Source of the DNA: Arcobacter sp. CECT 8983
GTDB taxonomy: Bacteria > Campylobacterota > Campylobacteria > Campylobacterales > Arcobacteraceae
NCBI RefSeq assembly: GCF_004118855.1
Contig: NZ_PDKF01000002.1
Location: 360,690 to 424,689, forward strand
Direction: 5' to 3'
DNA: 64,000 nt
The position numbers were made by a program, and so were the translations under genes. Of this stretch, positions 17,346-26,463 are shown piece after piece (the first letter of the stretch is position 1; each line of letters opens with the position of its first letter). The notes under the pieces were generated by a model, which saw only the letters and a list, made by a program, of their open reading frames with translations, searched no databases and was not told where the DNA came from.

Positions 17346-18338
17346 TTAAGAGCTATATTGCTCTAATCTCTCTTCAATATCGTTGTTTAAGTTAGAACTT
17401 GCACTATTGATAGCTTGAAAAATTGCATTTTGAATAGCTTTTGGGTTTGATTTCCCATGTGCAATTATAACTGGGGCTTTTACACCTAATAGTGGAGCAC
17501 CACCATATTCAGCATAATCTACTCTAACTTTTAAGTTTTTAAATACTTTTCTCATTAATACTGCACCAGCAATTGAGATAAGTGATCGTTTTAGGTTTTT
17601 CTTAATAATTTGACCTATTGTATCTGCTACACCTTCAGCAGTTTTAAGTAAAATATTACCAATAAACCCATCACAAACAACAACATCAACTGAACCTTTA
17701 AAAATATCACTACCTTCTACATTTCCTGCAAAGTTAGGAATTTTAGAAATTAGTTTAAAGGCTTCCTTAGTAACTTCATTACCTTTACTCTCTTCTTCCC
17801 CATTACTTAGTAACCCAACTAATGGTTCATCAATTTGTAAAACATCTCTTGCATATACTTGACCCATAACTGCAAACTCAAATAAGTTTTTAGCATCACA
17901 GTCAACATTAGCTCCAACGTCTAATACTAAAGTATTTTGGTTTTCACTTGTTGGCATAAGTGTTGCAATTGCTGGTCTAGAAACACCTTTGATTCTTCCG
18001 ATTCTAAGTGTTGCTAAAGACATAGAAGCACCTGAATGACCTGCTGAAACTACTGCATCTGCATCACCAGTTTTAACTAAATCTATTGCTTTATAAATAG
18101 TTGAGTCTTTTCTTTTTAATGCATCAGTTGCAGAATCAGTCATACTGATAACATCTTCAGTATGTATAATTTCTACTCTGTCTTTTAAGTGTGAAGGAAT
18201 TAAGTTTTCAAGTTGAGTTTTATCACCTACTGCAACAGCAGTAAAGTTATTATTTAGTCTTAGAGCGGCAATTAAACCGTCTATTATGGGTTCGGGACCG
18301 AAATCCCCTCCCATAGCATCAATAGCAATTTTAAGCAT
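17346..18338 (-). CDS. plsX: Phosphate acyltransferase
   Basis: Makes acyl-phosphate from acyl-ACP, the acyl donor for PlsY in phospholipid synthesis. The start [20 protein letters not shown] and later segments [16 protein letters not shown] and [12 protein letters not shown] are typical. Length (330) is normal. The ATG shares one base with the rpmF stop (TAATG), so the two are coupled. Confidence 0.95.
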   Translation of the reverse strand: MLKIAIDAMGGDFGPEPIIDGLIAALRLNNNFTAVAVGDKTQLENLIPSHLKDRVEIIHTEDVISMTDSATDALKRKDSTIYKAIDLVKTGDADAVVSAGHSGASMSLATLRIGRIKGVSRPAIATLMPTSENQNTLVLDVGANVDCDAKNLFEFAVMGQVYARDVLQIDEPLVGLLSNGEEESKGNEVTKEAFKLISKIPNFAGNVEGSDIFKGSVDVVVCDGFIGNILLKTAEGVADTIGQIIKKNLKRSLISIAGAVLMRKVFKNLKVRVDYAEYGGAPLLGVKAPVIIAHGKSNPKAIQNAIFQAINSASSNLNNDIEERLEQYSS

Positions 18339-18490
18339 TAGTTTTTGTATTCACCAGTATTTGGGTTTACCGTGTGAGGCATCTTCCAAGTTCCATCACT
18401 ATCTTTTACTGGTCTTTTTAAAGTAATTTTATAGTGAGTTCTTCTCTTAGCTGCTCTAGTATGAGATACTCTTCTCTTAGGTACTGCCAT
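18338..18490 (-). CDS. rpmF: 50S ribosomal protein L32
   Basis: A 50-residue basic protein beginning [20 protein letters not shown], the L32 signature, followed by [20 protein letters not shown]. It binds 23S rRNA in the large subunit. The ATG (18488-18490) has AAGGAG upstream. It sits in the conserved yceD-rpmF-plsX-fabH order seen in many bacteria and overlaps plsX by one base. Confidence 0.93.
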   Translation of the reverse strand: MAVPKRRVSHTRAAKRRTHYKITLKRPVKDSDGTWKMPHTVNPNTGEYKN

Positions 18491-18504
18491 AATATTCTCC
18501 TTAT

Positions 18505-18885
18505 TTAATATTCTTTATCGACTAATTCAATATCTGTACAATTATTGCAGATATGATAGTCACTGTATATAGATGATAATTCACTTTCAATAATTTCATC
18601 AAAGTTTATCATATGGTCATCTATTTCTATTACTAAGTCATCTGACTCAGAGGATTCATTCTTGAAAATACCATCACTTATCAAGAAATTAAACTCTTCC
18701 TCTAAAGTAACAGTATCGTCTTCACCACATCTTGCACATTGAACTGTAGTTTTACCATTTAAAGTGCTGTCTATTTTGACTAAAGATGGCGATATTTTAC
18801 AAAAAGTACCTTCAATTTTAACTGAATCGAACTGGGCACTAAAGTTTTTAGGGCTTTGTGGTACTTTTCTAAATTCTATTTTCAT
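18505..18885 (-). CDS. yceD: YceD family (DUF177) protein
   Basis: A 126-residue cytoplasmic protein of the family needed for normal 23S rRNA accumulation in E. coli and plants. It shows the conserved paired cysteines CARCGED (near 50-56) and CNNC near the end, which may bind zinc, with an acidic middle. Its place directly upstream of rpmF is the classic context and supports the call. Confidence 0.82.
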   Translation of the reverse strand: MKIEFRKVPQSPKNFSAQFDSVKIEGTFCKISPSLVKIDSTLNGKTTVQCARCGEDDTVTLEEEFNFLISDGIFKNESSESDDLVIEIDDHMINFDEIIESELSSIYSDYHICNNCTDIELVDKEY

Positions 18886-18903
18886 TTAAAATATGAACTA
18901 TTC

Positions 18904-19317
18904 TTAGCAAATTTCTCTGTCAGAGAAGAAAAATTTAATTTCGATAGCTGCATTTTCTAAAGAATCTGAACCGTGTACTGCATTTGCATCAATTGATTCA
19001 GCGAAATCAGCTCTGATTGTACCAGCTGCTGCTTCTTTAGGGTTAGTTGCACCCATTAAGTCTCTGTTTTTAGCCATTGCGTCTTCACCTTCTAAAACAG
19101 AAACAACAACTGGTCCAGAAATCATGAATTCAACTAATTCACCAAAGAAAGGTCTTTCTGCGTGAACTGCATAAAATGCTTCAGCATCTGCTTTAGATAA
19201 CTGTACTTTTTTTGTTGCAGCAATTCTTAATCCGTTTGATTCAAATCTGTCTAAGATTTTTCCTACAACGTTTTTAGCTACTGCATCAGGTTTAATGATT
19301 GATAACGTTTGTTCCAT
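18904..19317 (-). CDS. ndk: Nucleoside diphosphate kinase
   Basis: Balances nucleoside triphosphates by phosphate transfer through H115 in AVHGSDS. The 137 residues begin [15 protein letters not shown], the family start. The frame is open five codons further upstream, but GAGGAAAA lies correctly before this ATG (19315-19317). It begins the run toward yceD, 18 bases away. A terminator separates it from the ferredoxin gene upstream. Confidence 0.95.
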   Translation of the reverse strand: MEQTLSIIKPDAVAKNVVGKILDRFESNGLRIAATKKVQLSKADAEAFYAVHAERPFFGELVEFMISGPVVVSVLEGEDAMAKNRDLMGATNPKEAAAGTIRADFAESIDANAVHGSDSLENAAIEIKFFFSDREIC

Positions 19318-19362
19318 TGGTATTTTCCTCATTTATTTTTTAAGTCGCGGATTATACCTAAA

Positions 19363-19403
19363 AAATAAAAAAAAGGCAAGTAGTAAAAAATACCACTTAC
19401 CTT
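19363..19403 (-). terminator. Rho-independent terminator after the ferredoxin gene
   Basis: On the minus strand AAGGTAAGTGGTA pairs with TACTACTTGCCTT (two G-T pairs) around a short T-rich loop and runs into a long T-tract. It isolates the ferredoxin gene from ndk. Confidence 0.7.
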
Positions 19404-19443
19404 ATATAGTAAAATTATATATAATTATATTGAAAATTAGTTA

Positions 19444-19719
19444 TTAATCTTCAACGCAAGGTTCACCTTCAGTCATACCTTCTCTAACTGGTTGAGCTGC
19501 ACCATCTCTTGCATCCCATACGATACATCCTTCAGTAGGACATGCTTCTGCACATGCAGGTTCATCATTGTCACCAATACATTCAGTACATGTTTGAGGG
19601 TTTACATAATAAATATCTTCACCTGTTGGATTCTCATCGTTATCAACAATTGATTCAGTTGGACATTCATCTAAACATGCATCGCAATTAATACAAATAT
19701 CTGTAATCTTAACTGCCAT
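19444..19719 (-). CDS. fdxA: 2[4Fe-4S] ferredoxin
   Basis: A 91-residue electron carrier. Cluster motifs are CINCDACLDECP (near residue 8) and CTECIGDNDEPACAEACP, the latter with the longer spacing seen in Alvin/YfhL-type ferredoxins common in this phylum. It is highly acidic and has its own terminator, so it is likely monocistronic. The symbol is by family resemblance. Confidence 0.82.
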   Translation of the reverse strand: MAVKITDICINCDACLDECPTESIVDNDENPTGEDIYYVNPQTCTECIGDNDEPACAEACPTEGCIVWDARDGAAQPVREGMTEGEPCVED

Positions 19720-19994
19720 TTATAACTCCTTGTTAAATTTAAGAAACTTTAGCACAGTAATAATAAATTTATCTTTAAGTCTTTATATTATTAAAAAACC
19801 CACAGAATGGTAGTTTAATGAAAATAATAACAACTATCAAATAGTAAAAGTATATAAAACAAATTATTTGGATAAAAATTTTCCTAAAATAAAACTTATC
19901 TTAAATTTTAAACTTTATCTATACTCTTATTATTAGTTTCAAATAATTTGTACTATAATTTTATCACAAATAAATTTTAATAAAAGGAAATTAC

Positions 19995-20591
19995 ATGTTA
20001 GTTACAAAAAAAGCTCCAGATTTCACAGCTACAGCAGTACTTGCTGATGGTCAAATTGTTGAAGATTTTAACCTATATGATAACATTGGTGAGAAAGGTG
20101 CGGTATTATTTTTCTATCCATTAGATTTTACATTCGTTTGTCCTTCAGAAATTATCGCATTCTCTAAAAGAATTGAAGAATTCACTTCAAGAGGTATCAA
20201 TGTAATTGGTGTTTCTGTTGACTCTCAATTCTCTCACTTTGCATGGAGAGAAACTGCTGTTGAAAATGGTGGAATTGGAAGAATCAAATATCCACTAGTT
20301 GCAGACTTAAGCAAACAAATTTCAAAAGATTATGATGTATTATTCGGTGAGTCTGTAGCATTAAGAGGATCATTCTTAATTGACAAAGATGGAACTATTA
20401 GACATGCAGTAATTAATGATTTACCATTAGGAAGAAACATTGACGAAATGATCAGAATGGTAGATACAATGTTATTTACTAATGAGCACGGTGAAGTTTG
20501 TCCTGCAGGATGGAACAAAGGTGATGAAGGTATGAAACCATCTACTGAAGGTGTAGCAGAGTACTTAGGTAAAAACGAAGGTAACTTATAA
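19995..20591 (+). CDS. 2-Cys peroxiredoxin (AhpC/TSA family)
   Basis: A 198-residue thiol peroxidase detoxifying H2O2 and organic peroxides. The peroxidatic C49 lies in FTFVCPSEI and the resolving C169 in GEVCPAGW, defining a typical 2-Cys enzyme. AAAAGGAAA precedes the ATG. A 275-base upstream gap to the divergent ferredoxin gene is AT-rich and must hold its promoter. No AhpF-like reductase is adjacent. Confidence 0.93.
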   Translation: MLVTKKAPDFTATAVLADGQIVEDFNLYDNIGEKGAVLFFYPLDFTFVCPSEIIAFSKRIEEFTSRGINVIGVSVDSQFSHFAWRETAVENGGIGRIKYPLVADLSKQISKDYDVLFGESVALRGSFLIDKDGTIRHAVINDLPLGRNIDEMIRMVDTMLFTNEHGEVCPAGWNKGDEGMKPSTEGVAEYLGKNEGNL

Positions 20592-20599
20592 TATCTTTT

Positions 20600-20624
20600 A
20601 AAGATGCCTCTTTAAGGCATCTTT
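20600..20624 (+). terminator. Terminator after the peroxiredoxin gene
   Basis: AAAGATGCC and GGCATCTTT form a perfect 9-bp stem with a 7-base loop, followed by a short T-rich stretch. Confidence 0.65.
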
Positions 20625-20754
20625 ACCTTTTGTAATATTTAATTTCTTGACTTTTTTTTAAATAAACACTAAAATAACATTATAAAAATTCTTAATAACA
20701 CTACATAACTACATAACTTTATATATGTAATTCTATAAAAGGCAAAATATACTT

Positions 20755-22086
20755 ATGGAAGAGTCAAAAACTCAATCTAAATCAAAATCTGCTAATAATG
20801 GCAGAAAAACAAGAACTCACGTACCCGTAGAGGGCTTTAAAATTGAACAACTTAGGGAACTCCCTTTAGAAGAACTTCTTAAAATAGCAAAAGACTTAGA
20901 AGTAGAAAACCCACAAGAACTTAAAAGACAAGACTTAATGTTTAACATTTTAAAATCACAAATTGACCAAGGTGGTTTTATTCTGTTTACAGGAATTCTT
21001 GAAATTAAAGATGGTGGATTTGGTTTCTTAAGAGCCATGGATGGAAACTTCTCTGATACTTCAAATGATTCTTATGTTTCTGCAACGCAAATTAGAAAAT
21101 TTGCATTAAGAACAGGGGATATTGTAAGCGGACAAGTTAGACCACCAAACAAAGACAGTGAAAAATATAATGCTTTATTAAAAATTGAAGCTATTAATTA
21201 CCTACCAATCAACGAATCAAAAAACAGACCTTTATTTGATAACTTAACTCCTTTATACTCAACAGAGAGATTTAAATTTGAGTATGACCAAACAAGAATG
21301 ACAGGTAGAATGTTAGACCTTTTTGCTCCAATGGGTAAAGGACAAAGAGGACTTATCGTTGCACCTCCAAAAACTGGTAAAACTGAATTATTAAAAGAGT
21401 TAGCTCATGGTATTACTAGAAATCATCCTGATACTCACTTAATGGTTCTATTAATTGATGAAAGACCTGAAGAGGTAACAGATATGCAAAGGTCAGTTAA
21501 AGGTGAAGTTTATTCTTCTACTTTTGATTTACCAGCACATAATCATGTAAGGGTTGCAGAAATTGTTATTGAAAAAGCAAAAAGACTTGTAGAGATGAAA
21601 AAAGATGTTGTAATCTTACTTGATTCTATTACAAGACTAGCAAGAGCATACAATACAGTTACTCCAAGTTCTGGTAAAGTACTTTCTGGTGGTGTTGATG
21701 CAAATGCATTACATAAACCAAAAAGATTCTTTGGTGCGGCAAGAAATATAGAAGAGGGTGGTTCTTTAACTATTATCTCAACAGCACTTATTGAAACTGG
21801 TTCAAAAATGGATGAAGTTATTTTTGAAGAGTTCAAAGGTACTGGTAATAGTGAAGTTGTATTATCTAGAAATGCAGCAAATAGAAGAGTATATCCAGCT
21901 CTTGATATTATTAAATCAGGAACAAGAAAAGAAGAGTTACTTCTTACACCTGAGATTTTACAAAAAACTTGGATTTTAAGAAATGCAATTGGTTCTATGG
22001 ATGAAGTAGAAGCACTTAAATTCTTATATTCAAAAATGCAAAAAACTAAAAACAATGAAGAGTTTTTCGCAGGGATGAATGAGTAG
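20755..22086 (+). CDS. rho: Transcription termination factor Rho
   Basis: Hexameric RNA-dependent ATPase. The 443 residues show the N-terminal Rho domain ([19 protein letters not shown]), the RNA-binding OSB fold (GGFGFLRAM), Walker [19 protein letters not shown] and Walker [17 protein letters not shown], then the Q/R-loop region. Length is normal, and a strong intrinsic terminator follows. Confidence 0.96.
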   Translation: MEESKTQSKSKSANNGRKTRTHVPVEGFKIEQLRELPLEELLKIAKDLEVENPQELKRQDLMFNILKSQIDQGGFILFTGILEIKDGGFGFLRAMDGNFSDTSNDSYVSATQIRKFALRTGDIVSGQVRPPNKDSEKYNALLKIEAINYLPINESKNRPLFDNLTPLYSTERFKFEYDQTRMTGRMLDLFAPMGKGQRGLIVAPPKTGKTELLKELAHGITRNHPDTHLMVLLIDERPEEVTDMQRSVKGEVYSSTFDLPAHNHVRVAEIVIEKAKRLVEMKKDVVILLDSITRLARAYNTVTPSSGKVLSGGVDANALHKPKRFFGAARNIEEGGSLTIISTALIETGSKMDEVIFEEFKGTGNSEVVLSRNAANRRVYPALDIIKSGTRKEELLLTPEILQKTWILRNAIGSMDEVEALKFLYSKMQKTKNNEEFFAGMNE

Positions 22087-22092
22087 AAAAAT

Positions 22093-22120
22093 GTAGTCCC
22101 AAAAGGGGCTGCTTTTTTTT
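22093..22120 (+). terminator. Rho-independent terminator after rho
   Basis: GTAGTCCC and GGGGCTGC pair over 8 bp (two G-T pairs) with an AAAA loop, followed by eight T residues. Confidence 0.8.
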
Positions 22121-22259
22121 ATTCATAATCCTAAGTATAATAATCAAGATTAAAAGACTAGGTATTCTTAAATAAATATCAAAATTATAAATAAGTTGCC
22201 CTTTTAATACTTGTTTTATGCTTTTTTGTATAATATTCGGCCAGAAATAAGGACTTGTT

Positions 22260-23216
22260 ATGATAACTATTAAAAATCTAAATAAATTTTATGGTAGTAC
22301 AAAAGTTTTAAATGATATATCAATTGATATCAAAGAAGGTGAAATTTTTGCTATTGTAGGACACAGTGGCGCTGGAAAATCTACACTTTTAAGATGTATA
22401 AATGGACTTGAAGACTATAGTGATGGTTCATTAAGAGTAAATGATAAAGAGATTAAAACACTTGATAAAAACAGTTTAAGAGAGTTTAGAAAAAAAATTG
22501 GAATGATTTTTCAACATTTTTCACTAATTCAAAGAAAAACTGTATATGAAAATGTTGCATTACCTATGCAACTTTGGGGATATAGCAAAAAAGAGATTGA
22601 TAAAAAAGTAAATGATTTATTAGCTCTTGTTGGATTAAAAAATAAGCTAAACTCATATCCAAGTCAATTAAGTGGAGGACAAAAACAGCGTGTTGCTATT
22701 GCTAGAGCATTAACTTTAGACCCAGAAGTTTTATTATCAGATGAAGCAACATCTGCCCTTGACCCAAATACTACTACTTCAATTTTAAATCTTTTAAAAG
22801 AGATTAATGAAAAGCTTAACATTACTATTGTAATTGTTACTCATGAGATGGAAGTTGTAAAACAAATAGCACAAAAAGCACTTCTTTTAGAGCATGGAAA
22901 TATCATTGGTTTTGATGATACTGAAGAGTTGTTTTTAAAGCCTGATGAAAAGATGAAACACTTCTTAGGTGAAAGTGAAGTTGTACCTGCTCAAGGTATA
23001 AATATTAAACTCTATTTTCCAAAAGATAATGCTTATCAATCTTTTATCACCAAAATGGCAAGAGAGTTAGATATGGACTTTAATATTGTATGGGGAAAAC
23101 TTGAAGAGATTAATACTCATATTGTAGGAAATATGGTTATTAATATTGAAGAAGAGAATCAACAAATAGTAATTGATTATATAAAAGAGCATGATATTGT
23201 ATGGGAGGTATTATAA
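22260..23216 (+). CDS. metN: Methionine ABC transporter ATP-binding protein
   Basis: A 318-residue cytoplasmic ATPase with Walker [10 protein letters not shown], signature [15 protein letters not shown], and DEATSALDP. The C-terminal 80 residues form the NIL domain (from about 240) that in MetN senses methionine and inhibits transport. It is first in metNIQ. I found no obvious S-box or other riboswitch before the ATG. Confidence 0.92.
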   Translation: MITIKNLNKFYGSTKVLNDISIDIKEGEIFAIVGHSGAGKSTLLRCINGLEDYSDGSLRVNDKEIKTLDKNSLREFRKKIGMIFQHFSLIQRKTVYENVALPMQLWGYSKKEIDKKVNDLLALVGLKNKLNSYPSQLSGGQKQRVAIARALTLDPEVLLSDEATSALDPNTTTSILNLLKEINEKLNITIVIVTHEMEVVKQIAQKALLLEHGNIIGFDDTEELFLKPDEKMKHFLGESEVVPAQGINIKLYFPKDNAYQSFITKMARELDMDFNIVWGKLEEINTHIVGNMVINIEEENQQIVIDYIKEHDIVWEVL

Positions 23217-23854
23217 TGGTTGATATTTTATTACCAGCACTTGGTGAAACTGTATATATGTCATTTGTATCTACTTTTTTTGCAGTAATAATTGGATTTT
23301 TCCTTGCAATTATTCTAATTCTTACTTCAAAAGATGGATTAAGAGAAAATCTAAAATTATATACAATATTAGATGTTGTAATTAATACTTTAAGGTCTTT
23401 CCCTTTTATAATATTAATGATTGTATTATTTCCTCTTACAAAGTTTTTAATAGGAAAAAGTATTGGTACAACAGCTGCTATAATTCCTCTTACGATTGGA
23501 GCTGCTCCTTTTATTGCAAGATTAATTGAAAGTGCATTTAAAGAAGTGGATAGAGGTGTTGTTGAAGCTGCAAAATCATTTGGTGCAAGTGATTGGCAAA
23601 TTATTTTTAAAGTAATGTTTGTAGAAGCAATGCCAAGTATTATTTCTGCTATTACTTTGACTTTAATTACAGTTATAGGTTTTTCTGCAATGGCAGGAGC
23701 TGTTGGTGGTGGAGGTTTAGGAGATGTAGCTATTAAATATGGATACTACAGATTCCAAACGGACACAATGTTATATACAGTAGTTATACTGATTGCTTTA
23801 GTTCAATTAGTACAAAGTACTGGTGATTATATTTATAAAATTACTAAAAAATAA
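23216..23854 (+). CDS. metI: Methionine ABC transporter permease
   Basis: A 212-residue inner-membrane permease with about five helices and the EAA-type loop AAKSFGASDWQIIFKVMFVEAMP that docks MetN. The frame is open five codons upstream, but GGGAGG lies properly before the ATG at 23216, which shares one base with the metN stop (TAATG). Confidence 0.92.
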   Translation: MVDILLPALGETVYMSFVSTFFAVIIGFFLAIILILTSKDGLRENLKLYTILDVVINTLRSFPFIILMIVLFPLTKFLIGKSIGTTAAIIPLTIGAAPFIARLIESAFKEVDRGVVEAAKSFGASDWQIIFKVMFVEAMPSIISAITLTLITVIGFSAMAGAVGGGGLGDVAIKYGYYRFQTDTMLYTVVILIALVQLVQSTGDYIYKITKK

Positions 23855-23866
23855 GAAAGGATATAC

Positions 23867-24673
23867 ATGTTAAAAAACATTTTAAAATTAGTATTACTTG
23901 GTGCTGTTGCATTAGGTTTTGTTGCTTGCACAGGTTCTGAAGAACCAAAAGAAGAGGCTAAAAAAGTTATTAAAGTTGGAGCTACTCCAGTTCCACATGC
24001 AGAGATTTTAGAAGTTGTAAAACCACTTTTAAAAGAAAAAGGTTATGAGTTAGAAATTGTTGAGTTTACTGATTATGTTACTCCAAATATCGCAGTTGAT
24101 GAAGGTGAGTTAGATGCAAACTTCTTCCAACATACTCCATATTTATTAGAGTTTAACAAATCTAAAAATACAAAATTAGTTAAAACTGTAAATGTTCACT
24201 TAGAGCCAATGGGATTATATTCAAATAAAATCAAATCTATAGATGAATTACAAGATGGTGCAACTATTGCAGTGCCAAATGACCCAACAAATGGAAGTAG
24301 AGCTTTAGACGTATTAGTTAAAGAAGGTTTATTAAAATTCAAAGATGTTCAGTTTAAAACTGCAATTGATATTATTGAAAACCCAAAAAACTTAAAAATC
24401 AAAGAGTTAGATGCTCCTCAATTACCAAGAGTACTTGATGAAGTAGATGCTGCGATTATTAATACAAACTATGCTTTAGCAGCGGATTTAAATCCTACTA
24501 AAGATGCATTAGTAATTGAGTCAAAAGATTCTCCATATGCTAATATTTTAGTAGTAAGAGAAGGTAATGAAAATAAAGATTATATCAAAGCATTAGATGA
24601 AGCGTTAACATCAAAAGAAGTTAAAGATTTTATTGCTAAAAAATATAAAGGTTCTATTGTAGAAGCTTTCTAA
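23867..24673 (+). CDS. metQ: Methionine-binding lipoprotein
   Basis: A 268-residue periplasmic binding protein anchored by a lipobox (LGFVAC, acylated Cys near residue 21). It shows the NlpA/MetQ pattern: KVGATPVPHAEILEVVKP, DEGELDANFFQHTPYL and IAVPNDPTNGSRAL. It delivers methionine to MetNI, 12 bases downstream of metI. Confidence 0.93.
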   Translation: MLKNILKLVLLGAVALGFVACTGSEEPKEEAKKVIKVGATPVPHAEILEVVKPLLKEKGYELEIVEFTDYVTPNIAVDEGELDANFFQHTPYLLEFNKSKNTKLVKTVNVHLEPMGLYSNKIKSIDELQDGATIAVPNDPTNGSRALDVLVKEGLLKFKDVQFKTAIDIIENPKNLKIKELDAPQLPRVLDEVDAAIINTNYALAADLNPTKDALVIESKDSPYANILVVREGNENKDYIKALDEALTSKEVKDFIAKKYKGSIVEAF

Positions 24674-24674
24674 T

Positions 24675-24706
24675 ATAAAAGAAGGAAATTTTCCTTCTTT
24701 TATTTT
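24675..24706. terminator. Bidirectional terminator between metQ and the small membrane protein gene
   Basis: AAAAGAAGGAAA and TTTCCTTCTTTT form a long stem followed by TATTTTT. It covers the stop codon of the convergent 31-codon gene. Confidence 0.75.
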
Positions 24707-24795
24707 TCCTTTACAAACATATTTATTACATATGTGACGGCTGTAAATGCTACTAAACTCAAAACCACAAACATCAAAATCTCACTAATAAACAT
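24700..24795 (-). CDS. Small single-span membrane protein, 31 residues
   Basis: The peptide starts MFISEILMFVVLSLVAF, continues TAVTYVINMF and ends VKEK: one hydrophobic helix (about 5-27) with a positive C-terminal end, predicted in the inner membrane. AAAGGA stands 6-7 bases before the ATG, a stop overlaps a good terminator, and a perfect palindrome lies about 30 bases upstream. I do not recognise the family. These combined signals argue for a real gene despite its size. Confidence 0.6.
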   Translation of the reverse strand: MFISEILMFVVLSLVAFTAVTYVINMFVKEK

Positions 24796-24823
24796 GACAA
24801 TTCCTTTGCATATCTTTTAATAA

Positions 24824-24839
24824 ATGAATGCTCATTCAT
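24824..24839. promoter_or_regulatory. Palindromic operator upstream of the small membrane protein gene
   Basis: ATGAATGCTCATTCAT: two perfect 7-base arms with a 2-base centre. The shape is typical of TetR-family operators, and Bacillus FadR-type sites share the TGAATG/CATTCA core. It lies in the expected promoter region of the minus-strand gene at 24700-24795. Confidence 0.5.
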
Positions 24840-24877
24840 AAAGTAAGCAGTATAAAGAAAATTGCTTTATATAACTC

Positions 24878-25540
24878 TTAAGTAGTTTTAAAAACTTTTG
24901 AATATTGTTCTAATCTAAAATCAAAAGTAGTATAGTTTGGATTTTGTAATTTTCTTTCTTTGAATAGTTTATTTGAACCAATATATCTATTTGCTGCATT
25001 TGATGGAGAAGTTAAAGAAATAGTTTTGATTTGTCTATTATCAAAGAAAAATTTATGCTCTTTTGGAATATCAGAAGATACTAGCTCAAATTTTATTTTT
25101 TGCTTTTTTAATATCTGTCTCAAAAAATATTCTGGACCATTTTTGGAATTTCCTCCTGTGAAAATAAGAGTATCGATATTTTTATATTCATATAAATAGT
25201 TAAGTATATCTCTTAAAATGATTTCACTCATTCCTAAATCACTTGCATTTATCTTTTCTCTTTTGCATGATTCAACAATATCACAAATACCAATTTGGTT
25301 TTTATCTAAAAACTCTTTTCTCATAGTTATAGCTTCTTTTGATTGATTGTAAATCAAATTTAGAGAAAAAATTTCATCTAAACATTTCCACAAAAGCCCA
25401 TCTTGTGAACCATAACAAAAGTCAACATCATTTTGTTTAAACTCTCTTGTACAAAATCTTGGTGGAGGTAAAGTACCTACAATAATCTTTTTTGTATCTT
25501 TATTTAAATAAGGTTTATACGGATGAAAGTGATGAAACAA
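24878..25540 (-). CDS. Uracil-DNA glycosylase superfamily protein
   Basis: A 220-residue protein. It shows IIVGTLPPPRF at about 19-29 (motif 1 position of MUG-like glycosylases), YGSQDGLLWKCLDEIF, GICDIVESCKRE, and TSPSNAANRY (motif 2; family-6 hypoxanthine glycosylases have a related S-T-S-P-A-N-A). This supports a base-excision role on deaminated bases, but the exact lesion is unknown. It stands alone, divergent from murI. Confidence 0.65.
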   Translation of the reverse strand: MFHHFHPYKPYLNKDTKKIIVGTLPPPRFCTREFKQNDVDFCYGSQDGLLWKCLDEIFSLNLIYNQSKEAITMRKEFLDKNQIGICDIVESCKREKINASDLGMSEIILRDILNYLYEYKNIDTLIFTGGNSKNGPEYFLRQILKKQKIKFELVSSDIPKEHKFFFDNRQIKTISLTSPSNAANRYIGSNKLFKERKLQNPNYTTFDFRLEQYSKVFKTT

Positions 25541-25668
25541 GTTATTCCTTTGTCTTTTGCTAATTCTAACGTTTAAAGCTTAAAATATTAAGGCTTTAAA
25601 TATATATTATTTAACTAATTAGTTATAACTTTTTAGGTATAATCTTTCTTATTTTATAAAGGTTTTGT

Positions 25669-26463
25669 TTGAAAGTTGGTGTGTTTGATTCAGGTCTTGG
25701 AGGTTTAACAGTAGTTCAATCTCTTGCAAACTCTTTAAAAGGGCTTGAAGTTTTTTATATAGCAGATACTTTATTTGCACCTTATGGAGAAAAAACAAAA
25801 GAACAAATTTTAAAACATAGTTTGGATATTACAAATTATTTAATAAAAGCACATGATATTGAAGCGTTAATTGTAGCTTGTAATACAGCAACATCAGCAG
25901 CAATTATAAAGCTAAGGGAAGAGTTTCCCAATTTGATTGTAATAGGAACTGAACCTGGAGTAAAACCAGCAATGCTAATAAGTGAATCTAAAAGTATTGG
26001 AGTTTTAGCTACTCCTGCTACTTTAGGTGGTGAAAAGTATCAAAAACTTTTAAAAGATTTATCTTTAGAGCATGAATTTACAGTTTATGAGCAAGCTTGC
26101 AAAGGTTTAGTAGAACAAATAGAAAATGGAAAAGTTTCCCATGTAGATACACACAAGATGTTAACTACTTGGTTAGAACCTATGAAAGAAAGAAATGTTG
26201 ACACTATAGTTTTAGGTTGTACACATTATCCTTTAATTAGTCATTTAATAAAAGAGATTATGGGAGCAAATATAAAACTTATTGAGACAGGGTCAGCTAT
26301 TGCAAGAAGATTAGAAAGCTTCATTTCTAATAATATAAAAGATGAAGAAACAAAAATAAAAGTCTTTTATACAGGCAAAATAAAAAAAGATATGATAGAT
26401 ATGATTTTAAAAAACTGGGAAGATGGTGGACAAATAATGGTAAGGGAACTACATGAGCAATAA
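25669..26463 (+). CDS. murI: Glutamate racemase
   Basis: Interconverts L- and D-glutamate for peptidoglycan. The two catalytic cysteines are C71 in VACNTATSA and C184 in VLGCTHYPL; the start VGVFDSGLGGLTV is typical. The 264 residues are normal. The start codon is TTG; no ATG lies near the conserved N-terminus. It overlaps dnaX by 11 bases. Confidence 0.94.
   Translation: MKVGVFDSGLGGLTVVQSLANSLKGLEVFYIADTLFAPYGEKTKEQILKHSLDITNYLIKAHDIEALIVACNTATSAAIIKLREEFPNLIVIGTEPGVKPAMLISESKSIGVLATPATLGGEKYQKLLKDLSLEHEFTVYEQACKGLVEQIENGKVSHVDTHKMLTTWLEPMKERNVDTIVLGCTHYPLISHLIKEIMGANIKLIETGSAIARRLESFISNNIKDEETKIKVFYTGKIKKDMIDMILKNWEDGGQIMVRELHEQ

Noticed and set aside
21543..22055. Minus-strand frame of 170 codons inside rho
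   Set aside because: Shadow of the conserved rho gene; no ribosome site or recognisable motif.
22121..22259. SAM or other riboswitch before metN
   Set aside because: The 139-base leader is AT-rich and I could not see the conserved helices of an S-box or related element.
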